DNA from: Planctomycetota bacterium
Lineage (GTDB): Bacteria > Planctomycetota > PLA2 > JAEUHO01
Direction of reading: 5' to 3'
Assembly (NCBI GenBank): GCA_026647295.1
Contig: JAPKHB010000189.1
Span: forward strand, 1 to 7,503
DNA length: 7,503 nt
The position numbers were made by a program, and so were the translations under genes. The notes under the pieces are model-generated. The model searched no databases. It saw only the letters and a list, made by a program, of their open reading frames with translations, and had not been told where the DNA came from. Below, piece by piece: positions 7,494 through 7,503 of this stretch (positions are counted from its first letter, which is position 1; each line of letters starts with the position of its first letter).

Positions 7494-7503
7494 GCTCGTT
7501 TCT

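Overview
The window is a very GC-rich bacterial chromosomal segment (roughly three quarters G+C by eye). It is densely coding, with all six genes on the + strand and no mobile element, RNA gene or CRISPR array. The best lineage guess is a high-GC member of the Planctomycetota. The MurD has a GLGRFRGGV dinucleotide-loop variant, the McsA ends its second zinc finger as C-P-K-D rather than C-x-x-C, and McsA/McsB and ClpC are encoded without CtsR. From memory these traits fit planctomycete homologues better than Firmicutes, but this is an inference, not a database result.

Layout: (1) 16-1392, murD, peptidoglycan precursor synthesis. (2) 1393-1508, G/C-rich spacer with two tandem hairpins and a promoter-like hexamer. 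(3) 1509-2033 mcsA and 2051-3124 mcsB, 17 bp apart, the activator and the protein-arginine kinase of the phosphoarginine quality-control system. (4) 3265-3534, an 89-aa alpha-helical hypothetical protein. (5) 3618-4619, trpS, tryptophanyl-tRNA synthetase. (6) 4620-4838, a 219-bp spacer with a hairpin and a candidate promoter. (7) 4839-7400, clpC, the two-ring AAA+ unfoldase that would receive McsB-marked substrates. (8) 7401-7503, hairpins after clpC and a promoter-like hexamer at the right edge. No gene-free stretch exceeds 300 bp.

How it works together: McsB (activated by McsA) phosphorylates arginines on damaged proteins; the pArg mark docks on the ClpC N-domain, and ClpC feeds the protein to ClpP, which is not in this window. 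Every key part of that chain can be read here: the McsB active site and its C-terminal RDxxRA allosteric motif, UVR motifs in both McsA and ClpC, both ClpC N-domain glutamates in GTEH motifs, and the ClpC VGF ClpP-docking loop. The CtsR repressor and any recognisable CtsR or CIRCE box are absent, and trpS plus an uncharacterised gene sit between mcsB and clpC.

The least explained signal is at the gene starts. murD, mcsA and trpS lack a good Shine-Dalgarno but each has a TAG-N-N-T hexamer ending 6-7 nt before the start codon. mcsB, the 89-aa gene and clpC lack this and have purine-rich Shine-Dalgarno sites instead. This suggests leaderless transcription for genes that head units and Shine-Dalgarno-led translation for the others. 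No wholly new system is visible; the Mcs/ClpC module in this lineage and the promoter pattern are the parts worth following.
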